This document shows, piece after piece, positions 16,715 through 25,506 of a stretch of DNA of 64,000 nt. The stretch comes from Parachlamydiales bacterium. Lineage in GTDB: Bacteria > Chlamydiota > Chlamydiia > Chlamydiales > SM23-39. Within the stretch, counting starts at the first letter, position 1. Each line of letters opens with the position of its first letter. The stretch spans positions 310,001 through 374,000 of the forward strand of contig JAIBBX010000002.1 of assembly GCA_019694475.1 (NCBI GenBank). Reading direction: 5' to 3'. The translations under genes were made by a program, and so were the position numbers. The notes below the pieces were generated by a model. The model did not search any database, had not been told where the DNA came from, and worked only from the letters and a program-made list of their open reading frames with translations.

Positions 16715-17431
16715 CTATTCTCCTACAACTAAGGTTCCCACAGGGTCATTAAATATGGCCGCTTTGAGAGAATGATCAAACATGTTGAATACACGGATCG
16801 GCAACCCGTTTTCCCGGCATAAAGCAATCGCTGCTGCATCCATCACCTCTAAATTGCTCGCCAATACTTCGGAGTAGGTTACACGATCGTATTTCACAGC
16901 ATTAGGGTACTTTACAGGATCTTTGTTGTAAATTCCATCCACCTTTGTCGCCTTCATCAGCACTTCGGCTTGGATCTCAAGCGCGCGAAGAGCCGCAGCA
17001 GAATCGGTGGTAAAATAAGGGTTTCCTGTCCCGCCAACAAAAATCAGGACAACCCCTTTTTCAAGGTACTTTAGGGCATTTTTCCAAGAATACGACTCAG
17101 CCATCACATCAAGCGTGATCGCGCTCATAATCCGGCTTTCGCAATTGATTTTTTCAAAAGCTTGCTGAAGAGCGATGCCATTGATGAGAGTGGCCAGCAT
17201 CCCTATATGATCGGCAGGGGTGCGCTGCATTCCATCTTTTGTAGCCTTGACGCCGCGAAAAATGTTTCCGCCCCCAATGACAACGCCGACTTGGACGCCT
17301 AATTGAGAAAGTTCCTGAACTGAAAGGGCAATTTTATGACAAGCCTCTGGGTCCACCCCGTATTTCTGGTCGCCCATAAGAGCTTCCCCAGAGAGCTTCA
17401 AAAGAATTCTTTTGTAGGCAGGTTTTTTCAC
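16715..17431 (-). CDS. pyrH: Uridylate kinase
   Basis: PyrH phosphorylates UMP in pyrimidine nucleotide synthesis. The 238-residue protein shows KRILLKLSGEALMG, GVVIGGGNIFRG, TPADHIGMLATLING, IFVGGTGNPYFTTDSAA and MDAAAIALCRENGLPIRVFN, all typical of bacterial UMP kinases of the amino-acid-kinase fold. The start is taken as the GTG that overlaps the tsf stop (GTGA), because family proteins begin just before KRILLKLSGEAL. An upstream ATG (17458) would run into tsf coding sequence. Translational coupling to tsf is likely. Confidence 0.95.
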   Translation of the reverse strand: MKKPAYKRILLKLSGEALMGDQKYGVDPEACHKIALSVQELSQLGVQVGVVIGGGNIFRGVKATKDGMQRTPADHIGMLATLINGIALQQAFEKINCESRIMSAITLDVMAESYSWKNALKYLEKGVVLIFVGGTGNPYFTTDSAAALRALEIQAEVLMKATKVDGIYNKDPVKYPNAVKYDRVTYSEVLASNLEVMDAAAIALCRENGLPIRVFNMFDHSLKAAIFNDPVGTLVVGE

Positions 17432-18279
17432 TGTCCCACTTTCCAACGCCAAAAGCATTTGATGGAAAGAGTTTTGCCTATCTTTTTGCTGCAAATATCG
17501 AGAAATTGCTGCACAGAAACACTGTTGTCTTTGATGTACTTTTGGTTCACCAAGCAAAATTGATCGGTATAAGCTTTCACTTTGCCCGCAACAATTTTCT
17601 CAACAACATTCGCCGGTTTGCCTTCAACTTGCGAACGAGCGATCTCTTCCTCGCGAGCAATTACGGTCGCAGGAACTTCTTCTGGGCGCAAGTACTCAGG
17701 ATTCTCAGCCGCGACGTGCATCGCGATCTCTTTTGCAATCCCTTCTTGGTCCTTCGCACCAGCGATCTCTACCACAACCACGAGCTTGCCGCCCATGTGC
17801 GAATAGATGCCATACGAACTGTCAGCGTGTTTCGAGATCATCTCAACGCGGCGAAGCTGAATATTTTCGCCAAGCGCTTGGATTACCAAGTTGCGATACT
17901 GATCGATCGTGATCGATTTGTCTTTGTAATATGGCTCTTGAAGAAGATCTTGCAAACTGATTGCACGGCCGCCTTCCAGCGCCTGCTTCACGCAATCATG
18001 CAAGAAATGCTTGAATCGGTCATTTTGGACCACAAAATCGGTTTCAGCATTCGCTTCAGCCAAGATTAAATGCTTCTTGTCTTCAGCGGCCAGGATAAGC
18101 CCTTCTTTGGTTTCTCTGCCTTCTTTTTTGACGGCAGCAGACATTCCCGCTTTACGAAGAACTTCGATCGCTTTCTCCATGTCCCCTTCAGCAAGGACGA
18201 GAGCCTCTTTGCACTTTCCCATGCCAACGCCGGTACGCTCGCGCAATTCTTTAATCATATCAGCTGTGATATCTTTCAC
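17428..18279 (-). CDS. tsf: Elongation factor Ts
   Basis: EF-Ts exchanges GDP for GTP on EF-Tu. The 283-residue protein has the N-terminal UBA-type LRERTGVGMGKCKEAL, the core TDFVVQNDRFKHFLHDC and HVAAENPEYLRPEEVP, and a C-terminal DNSVSVQQFLD-type segment. The start is a GTG at 18279 with AAGGAG six bases upstream; the in-frame ATG at 18306 lacks such a site. The last residues (KCFWRWKVGQ) lie where the pyrH start overlaps. It follows rpsB by ten bases. Confidence 0.95.
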   Translation of the reverse strand: MKDITADMIKELRERTGVGMGKCKEALVLAEGDMEKAIEVLRKAGMSAAVKKEGRETKEGLILAAEDKKHLILAEANAETDFVVQNDRFKHFLHDCVKQALEGGRAISLQDLLQEPYYKDKSITIDQYRNLVIQALGENIQLRRVEMISKHADSSYGIYSHMGGKLVVVVEIAGAKDQEGIAKEIAMHVAAENPEYLRPEEVPATVIAREEEIARSQVEGKPANVVEKIVAGKVKAYTDQFCLVNQKYIKDNSVSVQQFLDICSKKIGKTLSIKCFWRWKVGQ

Positions 18280-18289
18280 GTGAGGCTCC

Positions 18290-19081
18290 TTACTCGTCGT
18301 CTGCATCTTCTTCTTCGTCTTCTTCGACCTCTTCGGCCTCTTCGTCTTCGTCGCCTTTAGAAACAGGAACGTTCATGTCGTTTTTCTTGTCGATCACAGC
18401 TTGCATAATCGAAGAAAGAACGATCTTGATGCTCTTCAAAGCATCGTCGTTGCATGCAATGACAAAATCAATCGGATCTGGGTCGCAATTCGTGTCGACG
18501 AGCGCCATTACAGGAATACCCAGCGTGTTCGCTTCAGCAACCGCAATGTGTTCTTTGCTCGGATCTACAACAACCAAAAGTCCTGGAGGTTTGCGCATAG
18601 CGCGGATACCAGAAAGGTTCTTGTCCAACTTGATGCGCTCTTTCGCCATCAAAGACATTTCTTTCTTCGTAAACCCTTCGCCGCCGGATGCAATACGCTT
18701 CTCAATGCGCTCAAGAGTTTTAACAGACTGACGGATGGTCGTAAGATTGGTTAAAGTACCGCCCAACCAGCGCTCGCACACATAGAATTCCCCGCACTCT
18801 TCAGCACACTCTTTCACGACTGCTTTTGCCTGCTTTTTTGTACCGACAAACAGGATCGATTTTCTCTTCGCAACGATGTCGCGAACGTAATCAACCGCTG
18901 TGCGGATCTGCTGCAAGGTCTTTGCTAAGTCAATGATGTAAATACCATTACGAGCTTCGAAAATGAACCGCTTCATTTTAGGGTTCCAACGATGGGTCTG
19001 GTGCCCGAAATGAGCTCCCGACTCGAGTAACTCCTTAATGGTCACTCCTGTGTTCTTGGGTTGTTTTTGTGCTGTAGCCAA
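18290..19081 (-). CDS. rpsB: 30S ribosomal protein S2
   Basis: The 263-residue product has the S2 signatures LLESGAHFGHQTHRWNPKM, FIFEARNGIYIIDLAKT, RWLGGTLTN and DPSKEHIAVAEANTLGIPV-type segments. It ends in a very acidic tail (repeated Glu/Asp, about 240-263). The start is taken as the TTG at 19081 because GAGGAATAAG precedes it; TTG 19093 is an alternative. It heads the rpsB-tsf-pyrH-frr operon. In Chlamydia the major outer-membrane protein gene lies next upstream; here a tRNA-Gly and PBP2 follow instead. Confidence 0.95.
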   Translation of the reverse strand: MATAQKQPKNTGVTIKELLESGAHFGHQTHRWNPKMKRFIFEARNGIYIIDLAKTLQQIRTAVDYVRDIVAKRKSILFVGTKKQAKAVVKECAEECGEFYVCERWLGGTLTNLTTIRQSVKTLERIEKRIASGGEGFTKKEMSLMAKERIKLDKNLSGIRAMRKPPGLLVVVDPSKEHIAVAEANTLGIPVMALVDTNCDPDPIDFVIACNDDALKSIKIVLSSIMQAVIDKKNDMNVPVSKGDEDEEAEEVEEDEEEDADDE

Positions 19082-19116
19082 CTTATTCCTCAAAAAATAA
19101 TTGTTAAGTTTTTCTT

Positions 19117-19187
19117 AGCGCCTGGACAGAATTGAACTGACACTCGTAGCTTGGAAGGCTACTGTTCTACCATTGAACTACAGGCGC
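19117..19187 (-). tRNA. tRNA-Gly (UCC anticodon)
   Basis: On the minus strand GCGCCTG pairs with CAGGCGC. The D-arm, an anticodon stem around CTTCCAA (anticodon TCC) and the T-arm TCAGTTCAATTCTGT can be folded. The T-arm has weak pairs, but the cloverleaf is complete. It lies just upstream of rpsB on the same strand and may be in its transcript. Confidence 0.9.
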
Positions 19188-19260
19188 GCTCCAAAATGAA
19201 AAATCGAAACTACAGTTTTACCTCATAAGGGTTTTTTCCTCAAGAGGAATCCCATTTTAA

Positions 19261-19290
19261 AGGCAAAATGCAGAACGCAAAACGCAAAAG
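19261..19290 (-). repeat. Copy of the GCATTTTGC-type intergenic repeat
   Basis: The minus strand reads TTTGCGTTCTGCATTTTGCC within a longer run of TTTTGCG units. The same 20-mer occurs in the tandem repeats at 23962-24066. It sits in the gap between tRNA-Gly and PBP2. Confidence 0.6.
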
Positions 19291-19345
19291 TTAGGCCCGT
19301 AACTTCGTTGCGGTAATAATAAATTTTGGTATCTTAGAAGCAGCC

Positions 19346-22303
19346 ATGGAAACATCTACTAAGATCCACCGCGTCCTCAATCTTTTCCTCCTCGCCTTCC
19401 TCGCGATCCTTCTCCGCGTTTGGCATTTGGGGGTTATTCAGAGGGAAGAAAAATTGATTGAGGCGCAAAAACCGCAGCAAAGAACCGTCTTAGCTCGAGC
19501 CAGCCGCGGAACCATATGCGACCGTTTCCACAATCCAATGGCCCTCAACAAAATCTCCTATAACGCAGCCATATATTACGCCCAAATCGCAGAAATTCCA
19601 ACTGTTGAGTGGAGAGACAACGTAAAAATCTATGCGCGTAAAGAATATATTCGAAATTTATCCGAGATTTTAGGCAAAACCCTGCAGCTCGATCCTGAGC
19701 GCGTTGAAGACCTGATCCATTCCAAGGCAGCTCTTTTCCCCCATGTTCCGTTCATCATTAAAGGATCTCTGACAGAGGAAGAGCATTATAGGCTTAGAAT
19801 GCTTGAAAAGGACTGGCCCGGTATTTTTGCCGAGATCGCCTCTACTCGAACCTATCCGTGGGGCAAGACCGGATGCCATTTGATCGGCACAATGGGGGCG
19901 ATTAATCAAAAAGAATATAATGCGATCGCCCAAGAACTGGCTGAACAGCAGCTGGCTGCCGACCTATTTGAGTGCGCTGACCTGAAACGGCTTCAAGAGC
20001 TGAAAGAAAAAGCTTATTCGATCAACGATCTGGTCGGCAAAACAGGCATCGAAGCGCAATTTGAAAGCGATCTCAGAGGTTTTTTTGGCAAAAAAACATT
20101 TGAAGTCGACCAGAAGGGGCGATTTGTCCGAGAGCTCGTAGGCAAAGAGGCGGTGCCGGGCAAAGAGATTGTTCTTTCCATTTCGGCAGAACTGCAGCAA
20201 TTTGCCGAACAGCTTCTCGCTCAAAACGAAAAAAGCCGGGAAGGGCGCAGCTTCGGCTTTGATCCTGCCGACAAATCCCGAAAAATGCAAAAACAGCCTT
20301 GGATCAAAGGGGGCGCGATCGTCGCGCTCGATCCAAAGACAGGAGAAGTGCTTGCCATGGCAAGCCATCCCCGTTTTGACCCAAATGATTTTATTTTTTC
20401 GGCGGGATCTATTTTCAACGATGGGAAAACTAGACAAGTATCGCGATGGCTCGAGTCGGATCGATTCATCGGTGCTGTTTGGGATGGGCTTGAAGAGCTG
20501 AAAAGAGAAGGAGCTAAAGAAGAATCGATTCCTCTGACTTGGGAATTTTATTTAGATCAAGTTCTCCCTCCTGACGGCCCCATGCGCGCCTTCTTCAAAA
20601 AGATGGATACGCTAAAGAGCGCAATCCAGTTCCAAGAAGATGTTGAAAGTTTTCTTTACTATGCAGCCGAAGGCTCTCCTGTGCCAGCGGATATTCAAAG
20701 AAGACTTGATGCAACAGGACTCTCTTTGCAAGACCGTCTGTTTGCAGCCGATATTTGCCGAACCGCTGTTTACGCCCCAGCTTTTACCGATGAGCTTATC
20801 CAGAAAGTCGGCGCCATGAAAATCGCAGACTACCGGACGCTCTGCCAAGAGCACTTCAGGCAGGAAGCCGAAATGAAGAAGAAGGCGGAAGAGGAGTTTC
20901 ATAAAAACGAATGGAGAGAATGGAGAGAAAAAAATCAGAAATGCTTTTTATCAGAAATGCGACAGCTGGAAAAAGAAAAAAAAACTTGGGCAAGACCCTA
21001 TATCGATTATTTGGACCGTAAAGAAAAAGAGCTCTTCCTAGCCTGGTGGGAGGAGAAAAAGGGCCCTCCGGATGAACTGACGCGCACATTTCGCTCATAT
21101 TCGCAGTTGAAGCGGCCTCTTTTGGGCAAATACAAAACATTGAGAGGGCGCAAGCAAGGGCAAACCGAAAAAGAAATGGCGGCGGCTTTCTATCCGATCG
21201 GAGGATTTGGATTCAGCAGATCGTATGCTTTCGAATCGAGCGTGCCGCAAGGGTCGATTTTCAAATTAGTGACTGCATATGAGGGATTGAGACAGGGAAA
21301 ACAACTCACACTCATCGATGAGCTCAGCTCGCAAGGGGTCGCTTTCTCGTTAAACCGGACTCTCTATCCAAGATTTTACAAAGGTGGTAGATTGCCGCGA
21401 AGCGCCAACCCCAATTTGGGAAAAATCGATCTCATATCAGCAATTGAACAGACGAGCAACCCCTACTTTTCCATTCTGGCGGGAGACTATTTCAATCATC
21501 CGGAAGACTTAGCTGATGCAGCAAGACTGTTTGGCTTCGGAGAAAAGACAGGCATTGAGCTTCCTAGGGAAAAACGGGGTAATGTGCCGGATGATCTCGC
21601 ATTCAACCGAACAGGGCTTTATTCAACAGCGATTGGCCAGCACACTCTTTTGACAACGCCTTTGCAAACCGCTTCAATGCTTGCGGCGATTGCAAACGGC
21701 GGCCAACTACTCAAACCCAAGCTGGTTAAAGAAATTATCGGCTTAACGCCCGACAGACATCCTTTAGGCCCCTTTGCGGCTCAATCCTATTTTGCCAAAA
21801 ACGAACTGCATGCCATTGGAATCCCATTTCCTCTCTTCACTGCTTTGCAGCCCCAGCCAGCATTACCAGAAACGGGAGAAACACCTACCGAAGTGAGATG
21901 GACTGTACCCATGGATGAAAAAATCAGAGGATTGCTTTTTGAGGGAATGGACCGGGTGGTTTCCGGCACCAAAGGAAGCGCACGAGCCGGTGTGATCCGC
22001 TCTCTTCTCAGCAACCCAATCGCAATGCGCGATTATTTGGCATTGCAGCATCAAATGATTGGGAAAACAGGCACAGCTGAGATTGTCTGCAACCTTTCTG
22101 CCAATCCATCGAGCGCCTGCCAGGTCTATAAATATATCTGGTTCGGCGGGATTTCATTCACTGACATCAAAAAAACAGACCCCGAGCTAGTGGTTGTGGT
22201 CTTTTTACGCTTTGGAGATGCGGGAAAAGAGGCAGCTCCGCTCGCCGCCCAAATGATCCATAAATGGCGGGAAATCAAGAAAAAACATAAAATGTCTCCA
22301 TGA
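19346..22303 (+). CDS. mrdA: Penicillin-binding protein 2 (peptidoglycan transpeptidase), long chlamydial form
   Basis: PBP2 crosslinks peptidoglycan during wall growth or, in Chlamydiae, division. The 985-residue protein begins with one membrane anchor (LNLFLLAFLAILLRVWHL). The PBP-dimer region is present (LARASRGTICDRFHNPMALN, VGKTGIEAQFESDLRG). The transpeptidase motifs are SIFK (nucleophile about Ser637), TSN near 703-705, and GKTGTAE with Lys907. Between AMASHPRFDPNDF and the SIFK motif is an insertion of roughly 270 residues rich in Lys/Glu and aromatics. The usual bacterial PBP2 has about 630 residues, so most of the extra length is this insert, which long chlamydial PBP2 proteins also seem to have. 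The next gene overlaps its stop by four bases. Confidence 0.95.
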   Translation: METSTKIHRVLNLFLLAFLAILLRVWHLGVIQREEKLIEAQKPQQRTVLARASRGTICDRFHNPMALNKISYNAAIYYAQIAEIPTVEWRDNVKIYARKEYIRNLSEILGKTLQLDPERVEDLIHSKAALFPHVPFIIKGSLTEEEHYRLRMLEKDWPGIFAEIASTRTYPWGKTGCHLIGTMGAINQKEYNAIAQELAEQQLAADLFECADLKRLQELKEKAYSINDLVGKTGIEAQFESDLRGFFGKKTFEVDQKGRFVRELVGKEAVPGKEIVLSISAELQQFAEQLLAQNEKSREGRSFGFDPADKSRKMQKQPWIKGGAIVALDPKTGEVLAMASHPRFDPNDFIFSAGSIFNDGKTRQVSRWLESDRFIGAVWDGLEELKREGAKEESIPLTWEFYLDQVLPPDGPMRAFFKKMDTLKSAIQFQEDVESFLYYAAEGSPVPADIQRRLDATGLSLQDRLFAADICRTAVYAPAFTDELIQKVGAMKIADYRTLCQEHFRQEAEMKKKAEEEFHKNEWREWREKNQKCFLSEMRQLEKEKKTWARPYIDYLDRKEKELFLAWWEEKKGPPDELTRTFRSYSQLKRPLLGKYKTLRGRKQGQTEKEMAAAFYPIGGFGFSRSYAFESSVPQGSIFKLVTAYEGLRQGKQLTLIDELSSQGVAFSLNRTLYPRFYKGGRLPRSANPNLGKIDLISAIEQTSNPYFSILAGDYFNHPEDLADAARLFGFGEKTGIELPREKRGNVPDDLAFNRTGLYSTAIGQHTLLTTPLQTASMLAAIANGGQLLKPKLVKEIIGLTPDRHPLGPFAAQSYFAKNELHAIGIPFPLFTALQPQPALPETGETPTEVRWTVPMDEKIRGLLFEGMDRVVSGTKGSARAGVIRSLLSNPIAMRDYLALQHQMIGKTGTAEIVCNLSANPSSACQVYKYIWFGGISFTDIKKTDPELVVVVFLRFGDAGKEAAPLAAQMIHKWREIKKKHKMSP

Positions 22304-22698
22304 AAAAACTCCTTCTAGAAGACGATAATCGCTGTTTTGCCTGCGGAATGGACAATCTGGATGGTTTGCGGGTTCAATGGGTTGTCGATGGACTCACTAT
22401 GACCGGCAGGTTTGTTCCCGAGAAAAAATTCCAGGGCTGGCAAGGGATTGTCCATGGAGGCATTCTAGCCACATTGCTCGATGAAGCGATGACCCGCCTT
22501 GCTGGGATTCTTTCTGGAGGAGCTGTTACAGCCGAAATGACCGTCAGATATTCGGCACCAGCTCACATCGGCCACCTCTTGCTCGTGAAAGGCGAACTCA
22601 TCAAAGATTCAAGAAAACTGATGGAGCTCAAGGCAACCATCCACAAAGAAGATGGCACTCTCATTGCTTCAGCTACTGGCAAAGCGATCAAAATTTAA
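22300..22698 (+). CDS. PaaI/YbgC-type hotdog-fold thioesterase
   Basis: The 132-residue protein contains the hotdog motif WQGIVHGGILATLLDEAMTR, where HGG and the following Asp/Glu belong to the acyl-CoA thioesterase active site, and AEMTVRYSAPAHIG, the second conserved strand. An N-terminal CFACGMDN is common in a thioesterase subgroup. The likely reaction is hydrolysis of an acyl-CoA; the substrate is unknown. Its ATG overlaps the mrdA stop (ATGA) and its stop overlaps the next ATG, so it is in the middle of a coupled three-gene unit. Confidence 0.87.
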   Translation: MKKLLLEDDNRCFACGMDNLDGLRVQWVVDGLTMTGRFVPEKKFQGWQGIVHGGILATLLDEAMTRLAGILSGGAVTAEMTVRYSAPAHIGHLLLVKGELIKDSRKLMELKATIHKEDGTLIASATGKAIKI

Positions 22699-23480
22699 TG
22701 GAACTTGCTCTCACCGCGATCTTTCAAAACGAAGCTCCCTATCTCAAAGAATGGATCGATTTTCACCGTTTAATGGGTTTCGAGTATTTCGATCTTTTTG
22801 ATCATATGAGCACCGACTCTCCTGAAACAGTCTTAAAACCCTATATCGATCAAGGGATCGTTAGACTGACCCGATGGCCCCTTGCGTGCAATGATGTATA
22901 TGAATGGACGGAAGTGCAGTGCCTGGCTTATGAACGAGCCATCCATTGGGCTAAATCGAAGTGGCTCGCCATCCTGGATATCGACGAGTTTTTATTCCCC
23001 GTCGAAGGAACCCTGCTTGATGCACTCAAACCATTCGAAGCTTTTGGCGGAATCTGCGTTAATTGGCAACTCTACGGCACATCAAATGTCGCCAAAATTC
23101 CCGATGGAAAGCTGATTGAAACGCTCAATTGGAAAGCGCCCAAACTCCAAGTAGGCAATCAGCATGTCAAAAGCATCGTCCGCCCAGAAAGGGTGAAGGG
23201 GTTTGATAATGCCCATTCAGCGATTTATAAGGATGGATTTTTCCAAGTGAATACAAAAATGGAACGGTTCGAGGGATGTATTTCTCCAACGGTAGAAATC
23301 GATCTGTTGCGAATCAACCATTATACAGTGCGAGATGAGCACTATCTCCTTACGCAAAAGATCCCTCGTCTTGAAAAATGGTGGCCGAAAGAGCGTAAAT
23401 CAATCGAAGCTTGGAAAGCCCATTTCAATGCAATGAATTTAGTTGAAGATAGATTGATTCACCGTTTTCTTGATCAATAA
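22698..23480 (+). CDS. GT92/DUF23-like glycosyltransferase
   Basis: The 260-residue protein starts LALTAIFQNEAPYLKEWIDFHRLMGFEYFDLFDHMSTD, the classic beginning of GT92/DUF23 and related GT-A enzymes (NEa.yl.EWi.fH). It continues with WLAILDIDEFLFP, which supplies the metal-binding DxD. The acceptor is unknown; a cell-surface or host glycan is possible. There is no signal or membrane segment. The start codon overlaps the thioesterase stop (TAATG). The next gene is 47 bases on and has its own GGAGG. Confidence 0.85.
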   Translation: MELALTAIFQNEAPYLKEWIDFHRLMGFEYFDLFDHMSTDSPETVLKPYIDQGIVRLTRWPLACNDVYEWTEVQCLAYERAIHWAKSKWLAILDIDEFLFPVEGTLLDALKPFEAFGGICVNWQLYGTSNVAKIPDGKLIETLNWKAPKLQVGNQHVKSIVRPERVKGFDNAHSAIYKDGFFQVNTKMERFEGCISPTVEIDLLRINHYTVRDEHYLLTQKIPRLEKWWPKERKSIEAWKAHFNAMNLVEDRLIHRFLDQ

Positions 23481-23527
23481 TTCATAAATCGATAAGATTT
23501 CCTTCATTTTTTTAAACGGAGGTTTTC

Positions 23528-23938
23528 ATGTCTGTACAATTGACTAATCAAATCAGCGAATATGCTTTATCCACTGCTATTGGCGCCGGCACCGGCGCAT
23601 TGGCTGCTTCTCTTGCAACAACCAGCCTTCCAACTGTTGGGCCTTTGAAAGGAGCTGTCTTTGGCGCGGTTTCGTATATTTCTAGCAAGCTTCTCAATAC
23701 TCTTGGGGCAAAGCTATTTCATTTAGCTGATCCTATGGCATCGAACGCAGCAAAGACACTTGTTTTTGCCCTCGCCTTTTTCGGCAGTGTTGCAGCAGGA
23801 TGGTGGGCATTGTCTCTTTCTGGAGTTGCGTTGACTCTCAACCAGCTCGTCTCTCTGGAACTTTTATCGATCCTTTGCTCTATTCCAATGGCCCTGATCA
23901 CATCTTGTTTTCAGCCAAGAGAAGCAAGACTTGCTTAA
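23528..23938 (+). CDS. Small hydrophobic protein with paired membrane segments
   Basis: The 136 residues contain Ala/Gly-rich hydrophobic stretches at about 20-60 and a long bilobed pair near 80-128 (TLVFALAFFGSVAAGWWAL, then LLSILCSIPMALI). There is no cleavable signal. Such a closely spaced pair resembles chlamydial inclusion-membrane (Inc) proteins, which is only a structural analogy. The ATG follows GGAGG by six bases. It ends about 24 bases before the tandem repeats. Not recognised otherwise. Confidence 0.65.
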   Translation: MSVQLTNQISEYALSTAIGAGTGALAASLATTSLPTVGPLKGAVFGAVSYISSKLLNTLGAKLFHLADPMASNAAKTLVFALAFFGSVAAGWWALSLSGVALTLNQLVSLELLSILCSIPMALITSCFQPREARLA

Positions 23939-23961
23939 AATGCTGTTGCGAAACTAAGGCG

Positions 23962-24066
23962 GCCTTCCTCCTTAGTTTTGCATTTTGCATTCTGCGTTTT
24001 GCGTTTTGCGTTTCCCTCGAGGCCTTCCTCCTTAGTTTTGCATTTTGCGTTCTGCATTTTGCCTTT
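23962..24066. repeat. Two tandem copies of a TTTTGCATTTTGC-type repeat
   Basis: Two units begin GCCTTCCTCCTTAGTTTTGC (23962 and 24022, 60 bases apart). Each continues into degenerate TTTTGCAT/TTCTGCGT steps and ends near CCCTC or CCCCTTC. The same unit appears twice at 25334-25436 with a 53-base period. The location is the spacer just before a promoter-operator element. Confidence 0.75.
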
Positions 24067-24075
24067 CCCCTTCGG

Positions 24076-24120
24076 GGGTATTTCATACCCTGATTTCAAT
24101 TCTCCGCTCTAAGTTAAAAT
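24076..24120 (+). promoter_or_regulatory. Operator-promoter element, copy 1
   Basis: The palindrome GGGTATTTCATACCC (24076-24090) is followed after TGA by TTTCAA (24094-24099), a 15-base spacer and TAAAAT (24115-24120), then the ribosome site and ATG at 24142. Three more copies in this window have the same palindrome with the same 3-bp spacing. Reading it as a regulator site over a sigma-70-type promoter is inference from this arrangement. Confidence 0.65.
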
Positions 24121-24141
24121 TGCAACAACTTGGAGGTAAAT

Positions 24142-25323
24142 ATGAATCAAGTTCACTTTAATGCTCGGGCGGCTATTCACGGTATTCCCGATCGAGAAGT
24201 TTATCACACCTGGTATTTGGAAACGGGTGAAACAATCGATCTGGTCGTTCAAAATGATCAATTATTCTGCGATGTCATCCGGGATGGAGCCGTAGATACA
24301 CAACCTATCGACATTCCTGAAAACATCACTCTCAAGAAAGCAATTGAGAGAATGAAAACATTGCAGCCCGTTCTTCATGATGATGGATCTGTAGCCTTCG
24401 CGACGCAGCAAACGGACAAATGGTTCAGCGCTCTCGACAGCGATCTCATATTAGATGAGGAAAATTGGTCGTTGACTTTGGCCTCGACAGGAAGATCCGC
24501 GTATAATAAAGATGATAGTTTCCTTAGCTATTTATCTGTCGCAGGACATGCTGTAATCCTTATCGAAAGAGTAGATCAGGGGCAATATAAATTGGAAAGG
24601 GTACACATTAGGAAAAATGGAAATACCGTTCTGCCCAGCCATGACACCGATCCTTTTCAATTGAATATTCAGGAACAGAGCGAGACATGGGCTACTCCTA
24701 AATACAAAGTATTGGAACTTCTAGATGAGGTCGCTCATGAAAACAGAAAACTCCATTTTGATTTGCGCGGCGCGGGCTCTCTTGGAGTTGAAAAAAATAA
24801 AGATGTCCATAACTGCTACACATGGGCAAAAGAAAAATTAGCACACATTGGAATTTATTTAGGTAAAGAACCAATTTTTCGAGTTCAAGTTGCAGCATTG
24901 CCTCGGATCAAACTGGCAGAGGAGGCCCTCTCATCGAAAAAATCGGTGTCAGTTCATTTGAATTTATCCGCAAAAGCCAAACAATTCGTACTGAAAAATG
25001 GATATTACGTCTCTTTTGCTGAAGTTGTCCAGGATATCCACAGTTATGTAAAGGACCATTTTCAAGGCAGATCCTGGAAAGTATTGCCGCAAATTGCTCC
25101 AGAAGGTTTCGACTTATCGGTGCCGGTAGATGAGAATGAGGATGGCTCGGGGCTGCAATTAACTGAAAGAGCGATACTTCCCATCAAAATCAAAGGCATA
25201 GGAATACAGGAGGTAGATCTGACAAAAGCAATCCAACATCAATTGACTCCTTTTACAGAGTGGAGTTTCTTTCCGGATCAAAGAGCATTGCATGCTCCTT
25301 CAGTGGGCTGCGTGATCTCGTGA
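24142..25323 (+). CDS. Candidate effector with C-terminal CaaX box (CVIS), paralogue A
   Basis: The 393-residue protein has no signal peptide or membrane segment. In its middle are AGHAVILIERVDQGQYKLERVHI (about 138-160) and HNCYTWAKEKL (about 227-237). A His before an Asn-Cys pair in this order resembles permuted papain-like folds, but that is only a suggestion. The chain ends GCVIS. Cys-aliphatic-aliphatic-Ser is the recognition signal for eukaryotic farnesyltransferase, which some intracellular pathogens exploit to anchor effectors in host membranes. The start ATG has GGAGG seven bases upstream, and a palindromic operator-promoter lies about 52 bases before it. The neighbour at 25507 is a close paralogue. 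Confidence 0.7.
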   Translation: MNQVHFNARAAIHGIPDREVYHTWYLETGETIDLVVQNDQLFCDVIRDGAVDTQPIDIPENITLKKAIERMKTLQPVLHDDGSVAFATQQTDKWFSALDSDLILDEENWSLTLASTGRSAYNKDDSFLSYLSVAGHAVILIERVDQGQYKLERVHIRKNGNTVLPSHDTDPFQLNIQEQSETWATPKYKVLELLDEVAHENRKLHFDLRGAGSLGVEKNKDVHNCYTWAKEKLAHIGIYLGKEPIFRVQVAALPRIKLAEEALSSKKSVSVHLNLSAKAKQFVLKNGYYVSFAEVVQDIHSYVKDHFQGRSWKVLPQIAPEGFDLSVPVDENEDGSGLQLTERAILPIKIKGIGIQEVDLTKAIQHQLTPFTEWSFFPDQRALHAPSVGCVIS

Positions 25324-25333
25324 AACAAAAATT

Positions 25334-25436
25334 GCCTTCCTCCTTAGTTTTGCATTTTGCGTTCTGCGTTTTGCGTTTCCCTCGAAGCCTTCCTCCTTAG
25401 TTTTGCATTTTGCATTCTGCGTTTTGCGTTTCCCTC
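25334..25436. repeat. Second pair of TTTTGCATTTTGC-type tandem repeats
   Basis: Units begin GCCTTCCTCCTTAGTTTTGC at 25334 and 25387 (53-base period) and are nearly identical to those at 23962-24066. They fill the spacer between the two CaaX paralogues. They match the repeats before the first paralogue, so the whole spacer plus gene appears to have been duplicated (about 1.36 kb). Confidence 0.75.
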
Positions 25437-25439
25437 CGG

Positions 25440-25484
25440 GGGTATTTCATACCCTGATTTCAATTCTTCCCTCTAAGTTAAGAT
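25440..25484 (+). promoter_or_regulatory. Operator-promoter element, copy 2
   Basis: The palindrome GGGTATTTCATACCC (25440-25454) is followed by TGA, TTTCAA (25458-25463), a 15-base spacer and TAAGAT (25479-25484), in the same geometry as copy 1. The ATG of paralogue B is at 25507. Confidence 0.65.
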
Positions 25485-25506
25485 TCTAGTCAACTTGGAG
25501 GTAAGT

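Noticed and set aside
18290..18350. Low-complexity GAAGAAGAC run as a repeat element
   Set aside because: It is the codon sequence of the acidic tail of ribosomal protein S2.
23962..25436. Possible CRISPR array
   Set aside because: The units are long, directly adjacent with no unique spacers, only two per block, and there is no cas gene.
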